Origin: Piezodorus guildinii
Taxonomy: Eukaryota; Arthropoda; Insecta; Hemiptera; Pentatomidae
Reading direction: 5' to 3'
Assembly: GCA_023052935.1 (NCBI GenBank)
Contig: CM041292.1
Coordinates: 150,402,939-150,466,938, forward strand
DNA: 64,000 bases
The first letter of the stretch is position 1; each line of letters opens with the position of its first letter. The notes under the pieces are model-generated. The model was given only the letters and a program-made list of their open reading frames with translations, was not told where the DNA came from and made no database searches. The position numbers and the translations under genes are program-made. Positions 58,601 through 64,000 of this stretch are shown piece by piece.

Positions 58601-60368
58601 CGAATATGAATATTAATCAACGGATTATTTTACAATAATATATATTTTATGTTAGACTGTATTTAGCAAAGAGTCCGAGAAACGAAAAAGTGCTAATTTT
58701 GGAGGACTTCCATTTCCCTGGTAAAATAACTATTGAATGTAAGCAAACGATAAAAATCTGAGTTAAAAAAGAAATAAGTTAAAAAAAATAAGTTTCGAAA
58801 ATAAGATTTTTTAAACATATTTCTATGCAATGTGTTTAATCCAATAAGGATATTTCTATCCATATCGTTAAATGTTAAGATAATCAGTATTATTTGTATA
58901 CAGATGGTAAAACCCACTTTAGCACTAAATATCCTGTGTATGGTTCATATATTTTAACTTTTTCTTAATTATAAATTGCAATTTAATAATTTAGAAAAAT
59001 TAAATTCAGAGTGTTACAAAACATTGCTTTAAAAATTTTTATAATCATGAAAACATTTTTTCAAATATTTACATTCTATTAGTCAGAAGTCGGTATTTAT
59101 ACAAATAAAAAAAAAATTAAAAAAAGAAAAGAATTTTGACTAATTGTCTATAAAATTACAAAAATATCTAGATTATATATTATTGGTATAAAGATAAGGC
59201 ATCATATCATTTATGTGTTCTAACATGTTATTTAAATTTGTATGAATATATTTTAGTCAAAACATATATTTCTTCTTTAAACATAATTTTATTAACAAAC
59301 TTATTTTATTAATTAAGTGAACACTGCTTCAAGAAATAATAATGCTTTTTTTTAGTTTCAAAAGTTTCCTATCAATGATTTAAAAAAAAAATTCTGTTAA
59401 CATTTGTATGAAATGATTCAATTAATTGAATAAATTTTATATTTTTAGCTTACTATTTCTAATTTATTTAAAGGGTAAAACTAATTTTAAATATTTTATA
59501 ATACATGCCTAAAATTATTTTTGAATAATTATTTTGAAACGCTATTTAATTTAAATTAGTTGCAGTTTATGCACAGCATGCGCCATCTATGAAAGCTAGT
59601 CGGTACTACCTGTTATAATGAAATTAATTATTTACTAGCTTTAAAGTCAATACATTTTAATGACTATTTCGCATTATATATTTAATATGATTTCAGTGCT
59701 ATTCCTTTGTCATGATTATAAATTCTACCTAAAATTCTTCAACTGAAGACGGAAGAATATAAATATATTATCATTGTTTCTGATCAGAGCCCACGACGTG
59801 GCGCTACCTTGCGTCGAAAAGTAAAGGTTGTCAAAGAAGTGGGGGTTGGAAGAGGGGAGTTGAACCTTGGCTCAGTACTGAAGTTTACTTTGCTCAGTAT
59901 TTATCAGTTTCCATCTAAGGCTTAGAGAATAGATCTGTCAAATTTTCGATAAAAATGAGAATTAATAATAAAGAAACATGTTTAAAAAAATTTTTCTTCG
60001 GTTTTAAGATATGTTAAAGAATAAGGAAATTTATTATGATTTTATTTTCCTTTACAAATCAATCCCAGTTACAATAAGTGTCTCTTGTAATATAAAACCA
60101 TAATTATTGATTTTGTTTAATAAGGAATAAAATAAAAATATATGCACTAAAAAAAAATTATATTTTCTAATATGTGTATACGAGTATATTTAATTTTATT
60201 GATATCGACTAAATTCTGAATATTTAATATTGCGTTTTAATTCAATGTTTATAAACATTGTTAGCCTGAAAAATTCAAATAGACCTTTCTCAATACGAGA
60301 AGTAGTAATGTTAACTTTGAAACAATTGATAGTCTGATTGCTTTGTACTATAATAATAAAAATCTGGT
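58601..60368. other. no gene recognised
   Basis: AT-rich DNA. A GC-richer stretch at about 59775-59935 and a segment GCGCCATCTATGAAAGCTAG at 59580 stand out in composition but have no open frame or repeat match. Confidence 0.4.
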
Positions 60369-61163
60369 GTGTACATCACAGGACTTTCACTTGAGAACTA
60401 TTATATTAAATTAAATTAGATTCGATGGAAACATGTGTTTCAAATTAAAAACAATGTTTCAGACAATTTAACAACAGAAATTATCTCAAATAACTACTAA
60501 TTAGTTTTATCAGCTTTTCATAACTTTACATTACCTTATACAAATTTGTATATGAAATAACATTTTTACTAAAATCTAAACCTTTTCATCAGTATATTAT
60601 TCTATTCTTAAGCCCGAAAAAAAAATTATCTAAAAAAAATACGTGAGCTTTTTTATCCTTATTTGGTTATCAAATCATCCAACTTATATATTTACCCATT
60701 TTTCATTATTTCTAAAAAGTTGAAATGGTAAATTTTTTCAAATCTTTGAAATAAGATAGATTAGAGGAAGAAAATTAGAATTTTCGACATTTAGACTATT
60801 TCAATTAGAATAAAATCTACATGATATTAAAACCTATTCAATTTCAAATCGATATAATGAGCTTAAATAAAAGAATTTTAGTCGTTTTAAATAAAATCGT
60901 AAAAATTTGCAAAATAATTCGTAGAAAGTGGCCCTTCTGGTTTGCCGTTTTTGTTAAAAAAGACATCTCAGGCATATATGATTTTAGAATTGAAATTTAA
61001 GTCATATAAATAAAAATCTTTTTCGTGCTAGACTTACCACAAGCACACAGACCATTTTGTGGGACTTCGTCATTTGTTCTCAGGGAACCCTAAATGGAAA
61101 CTCGGATTTAAACATTTTCACGATCGTAATACTTTCGCAATAATTTTATGTATAGGTAAGTGA
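60369..61163 (-). repeat. F1 repeat, copy 11 (reverse, both ends present)
   Basis: Starts AAATCTGGTGTGTACATCAC then GGACTTTCACTTGAG; ends TATGTATAGGTAAGTGAAAG then TAAAAATGACA at 61143-61173. It defines both F1 termini in a single copy and shows the inverted ACTTTCACTT / AAGTGAAAGT relation. Confidence 0.9.
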
Positions 61164-61173
61164 AAGTAAAAAT

Positions 61174-62689
61174 GACATATTTGAATCAAACGAATCTATA
61201 ATTTTTAAACATTTGTTAGCATTTAAGTTCAAGCCGGAGCATTAAGATACAGAGATCGAAGAACATAAGGAACTATTTATATTTCCTATATATATTTTTT
61301 TTCAAATTATTTATTTAATATTTCAAACTCAATAAATATTTAACATAGTAAAACTTAATGAATACGTTAAAGGGGAAAACAGGCCGAATATGAGTATTTA
61401 TCAACGAATTATCTTTCACTGATATAATTAAGATCAGAACTCTTTAAAATGAAATGACCAAAAATACATTAAAAAAAAATAAACTTATCAGTAACCAGAG
61501 TTAAATTGTAAAGAGCTGATAAGTTTTTCTTATAAGGCTACTCTACACTTATTTAATTGATAACATAAATGCTCATGGTGCCACATATTCTAAACAGTGG
61601 GTGTGATATCTACGAATTATCTCTGCCGAAATTTATCATGATTTTTTTTTCATGTCCTGTGCCAAATAATGTTTATCTACTATGTTTTATTCCACAATGA
61701 GTGATTGAATTCGATTCAAATCGCATTTTATTCCTTAAAGATATAATTTTAAAAAGTTAAAATAGATTAAACCAACTGATAGAATTTGTATAATAGTTCA
61801 GAAGTGTATAATTTATGATTTTTATTGTTCCCATGTTTTAAAAAAGAAATAAATGAAAAAAATATATAATTTAAAAATGTGAGATTCCATACAATCATAT
61901 TTCTACTTTTTTTTGGTGGTGAAAGGCAAATAAAAGGGTGAAGCCGGGTAAGTATGGTAAATCTGCCTCCGTGGCTTTCTAGAATCGAACTTAGGGGATC
62001 GATTTGGTGTCGATTAAAAATAATCCACCTAAATTATTAACTTTTTAATTCAAACGGTTTTTGAGATTTTTTTTTAAACAGTAAAATTAGAAATTAATTA
62101 ATTATTTTTAGTAGGTGAATGAAAATAAAAAAATAAATATTTTTTTAACCTTTTAGAAAGGTGTCACTCACCAAATTTTGCCAGAAAATATCTTTTATGC
62201 TCCTCTGTAATCAAGATTTTTTTATGAAACAATATTTGATGAAACAATATGAAAAAAATTAAAAACTAATTTTTTTCCTGAAATCTTGCATTTTAAGAAC
62301 CTTATTGAGAAATGTCCAGAAAATAATTTATTTAAATTAAGAAGAAGAATAGAACGTTTGTCCAGTAAGTGTTGTAGTAACCGAATAAGTTAAACTCTTA
62401 ACCGGTTTAAGTGAATTTTAGCTACTAACATAGGAGTAAAGTTGGATCCTATACTCAGGCGATTTGATTATAAAATTTGAAGGTAGCTTATCGGGACTTA
62501 TTGCCATAAAATAGTGAAGACCTACCTACCACTGGATAGTTCTTTCTCGAGACATTTCCACGACTTAACCGAAGTCGTGGGTGACCCTGCATTAACTTAT
62601 TGTGTTGTATAATAAAGTTGTAAATTACAATAAATTAAAGAAAAAATTATAAAACTTACTAGCTGTGTTTAAATTTATTAATGCGAGGG
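61174..62689. other. no gene recognised
   Basis: AT-rich DNA; contains a perfect hairpin at 62558-62580 listed separately. Confidence 0.45.
62558..62580. other. perfect 9-bp hairpin
   Basis: CCACGACTT, loop AACCG, AAGTCGTGG. Followed within about 50 bp by an AATAAA, so it may belong to the 3' end of an unidentified element or transcript. No histone-type flanks. Confidence 0.6.
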
Positions 62690-62870
62690 TGCCTGATATT
62701 ACTAATATTTGTAGAGTTAATATCAGTTCTCATTCCATCAGAAGCTTATTCATTTCCCCAATCCTCTAGCTCAATCCCTATCCAACCCTACATACCCTTA
62801 AAATCCTCTTAGAAGGTTGAAACGGCAGTGGCCTCGAGACCTCTTGTAAATATGTGTATTGGGGTTTAGG
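62690..62870 (+). pseudogene. jockey-like LINE C-terminal relic
   Basis: The + strand reads HSIRSLFISPI and, in the frame after a stop, NPLRRLKRQWPRDLL then a stop at 62847-62849, matching the jockey ending RRLKR.W.RD.L seen at 35950 and PPRLLKRRWP at 39055. Only the last 50 codons or so are recognisable. Confidence 0.6.
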
Positions 62871-62969
62871 ACTGGCTAGATTCTTCACACAGTGTGCTGT
62901 ATATATGACGTATATATAGGTAAGAGTGATTTCTAGATATCTAGACTTTGTATACATTTTATTGATTCC

Positions 62970-62971
<2 letters not shown>

Positions 62972-63027
<56 letters not shown>
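62972..63027. repeat. (TA)n microsatellite at a piggyBac-like end
   Basis: Perfect TA run abutting the terminal CACTTTGACGACC of the element at 63028. The TTAA expected there is absent and may have been overwritten by expansion. Confidence 0.95.
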
Positions 63028-63030
<3 letters not shown>

Positions 63031-63042
63031 TTTGACGACCAG

Positions 63043-63182
63043 AGCGGGCGTATACGCCCGCTGGCTTAGTCTACCCCTGGCCTGCTCCCTGGTTCAGGTG
63101 CAGGGCGAGAGGGACCACAGCGGACGTATACGCCCGCTCGCCCGCTCTCACTACCAGCCTCCAGCGGGCGTATACGCCCGCT
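63043..63182. repeat. three 20-bp palindromic subterminal repeats
   Basis: Self-complementary AGCGGGCGTATACGCCCGCT at 63043, 63119 (A for G at position 6) and 63163; start-to-start spacing 76 and 44 bp. Likely transposase-binding sites by analogy with internal repeats of piggyBac elements. Overlapping short frames (RAGVYAR repeats) are artefacts. Confidence 0.85.
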
Positions 63183-63564
63183 ATACAATCGGTTTTCCTC
63201 ATCCACAAACCTTAGCCCAAAGGACCAGACGCCCTCTTGATAATTGATTTTATCTTGATAAACGACCGTGTTGGGTCCTAGAAACATTTTAATGAACTTG
63301 GGTTGTACTTTTTTTTCTCAGTTTTTTATGATATTGTAAATATAGATACCAGTGGCTATTCTCGATGTTAAAACAAAAAAAAAGTTATTAATTTATTTTT
63401 AAACAATTAATCAAAGCAAATGATTATATTGAATAATGTACAAATCAGTCATCTGGCGTCTTTCCTATGAATTACTCTTAATATACGTACTTGAACAAAA
63501 TAACTTTTAAAAAAATTACAATATGTAACAACTTTCTCACTTTATTTTTTGTACTTTTTGCTTC

Positions 63565-64000
63565 CTAAAATTTTAAATAGCACTCCTTACAGTATATTCT
63601 AACTTTATGAAAGAGCCCTAGTTTTTTTATCAAATCTGTGCGACTGAAGAGATCGTCAACTAGCTGAAGGAGCGGAGTCACTAAGAGGATCTTTTTCAAG
63701 AAGCGCCCTTAGAACCTCTTCTTTAAAATTTGTAATGTTCTATAAAATTTCTCGCCTAAAGCTGTTATGAATAACTAATGTATTTAGTAGAGAGGCCCCA
63801 AAAATAAGATCAATTGCAATTTTGTGATACCACTAACGGGTTCGCCGTAAGCTTGTGGAATAAGACGACATTTGGTCTGAGGTATCGATTGACGATTTTC
63901 CACTGTTATAATCGAAAACCATCCTTGGTTTTGTAATGGTTCTTCCACTTCGAGTCACGACTTCAGTCATTTCATCCGTGTGTTCAGTAGAGAGCATACG
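63565..64000 (-). pseudogene. piggyBac-type transposase, C-terminal part, with stops
   Basis: On the minus strand from the window edge: MLSTEHTDEM, TITKPRMVFDYNSGKSSIDT then SDQMSSYSTSLRRTR, stop, WYHKIAIDLIFGASLLNTLV. This is the family pattern KP..V.DYN..MGGVD..DQ...Y...R...KWW.KI....LD....NA, including the conserved Asp of VD..DQ. Three in-frame stops follow, then a frameshift into VRIYCKECYLKF and a stop at 63565-63567, matching the Cys-rich C-terminal domain (C..C pairs) of piggyBac transposases. Inactive in this copy. The N-terminal and main catalytic part lie outside the window. Confidence 0.85.

Larger units (their letters stand above)
63028..64000 (-). mobile_element. piggyBac-like element, 3' part, continues beyond the window
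   Basis: The end CACTTTGACGACCAGAGCGG at 63028 resembles the CCCTTTGACGACC-type piggyBac terminus with one change. Just inside are three 20-bp palindromes AGCGGGCGTATACGCCCGCT, perfect at 63043-63062 and 63163-63182 and with one change at 63119-63138. These GC-rich subterminal repeats contrast sharply with the AT-rich surroundings. Upstream on the minus strand is a decayed piggyBac transposase C terminus (63565-64000). The 5' half and other terminus are outside the window. Confidence 0.75.

Noticed and set aside
63032..63287. two opposed frames with repeated AGVYAR-like motifs
   Set aside because: The repeat comes from palindromic DNA, which translates alike on both strands; it is a transposon terminus.

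Overview
This window looks like an AT-rich, intron- or intergenic-scale stretch of an invertebrate nuclear genome, most likely an arthropod and probably an insect. The inference rests on the transposon mix: jockey, RTE-like and CR1/L2-like LINE fragments, a Ty3/gypsy integrase, mariner, pogo/Tigger and piggyBac pieces, a Helitron-like piece and tRNA-derived SINEs, with many (TA)n tracts. Nothing bacterial is visible: no operons, no ribosome-binding sites, no long intact ORFs. No host gene can be named. Two short stretches (1642-1766 on + and 34185-34283 on -) look like internal exons flanked by AG and GT.

Layout. 1-9900: AT repeats, a copy of the abundant 'F1' repeat, a possible exon, SINEs, a minus-strand CR1/L2-like LINE carrying a clean SINE insertion, and two further LINE relics. 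9900-11800: a tandem duplication containing mariner relics, then an F1 fragment. 13182-14300: a pogo/Tigger deletion derivative with inverted ends and TA flanks. 14600-20000: SINE, F1, a piggyBac-like 5' end, a mariner relic and a foldback element. 21400-24400: Ty3/gypsy pol remnant and a Helitron-like fragment. 27700-36200: LINE relics, F1 copies, a possible exon, jockey RT. 38300-43750: jockey relic split by a young RTE-like insertion, then a second foldback element enclosing a LINE fragment, then another jockey relic. 44100-47100: a second SINE type, an inverted pair of 21-bp coding-like repeats, and a 31-bp minisatellite. 48500-61200: six F1 loci, one broken by a SINE and by a third foldback element. 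62700-64000: jockey tail and the 3' part of a minus-strand piggyBac element that runs off the window.

Three observations stand out. (1) Three independent foldback elements (19367-19946, 41230-42446, 55906-56890) share one architecture: inverted arms, a one-sided extension of about 34-57 bp beyond the arms, short target duplications, and a CTGANGA...GAAAC motif pair in each arm (degenerate in the first). This fits Penelope-like elements with inverted pseudo-LTRs and relic hammerhead ribozymes, but none holds a reverse transcriptase. (2) F1, an abundant family of about 0.8-1.1 kb, occurs at about 11 loci and has subterminal inverted repeats that each contain an outward-facing 5' splice-site consensus. 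(3) Several nested insertions with readable target duplications give a relative order of events.

All calls were made by eye from the sequence; no similarity search was run. Family names are inferred from protein motifs and termini.
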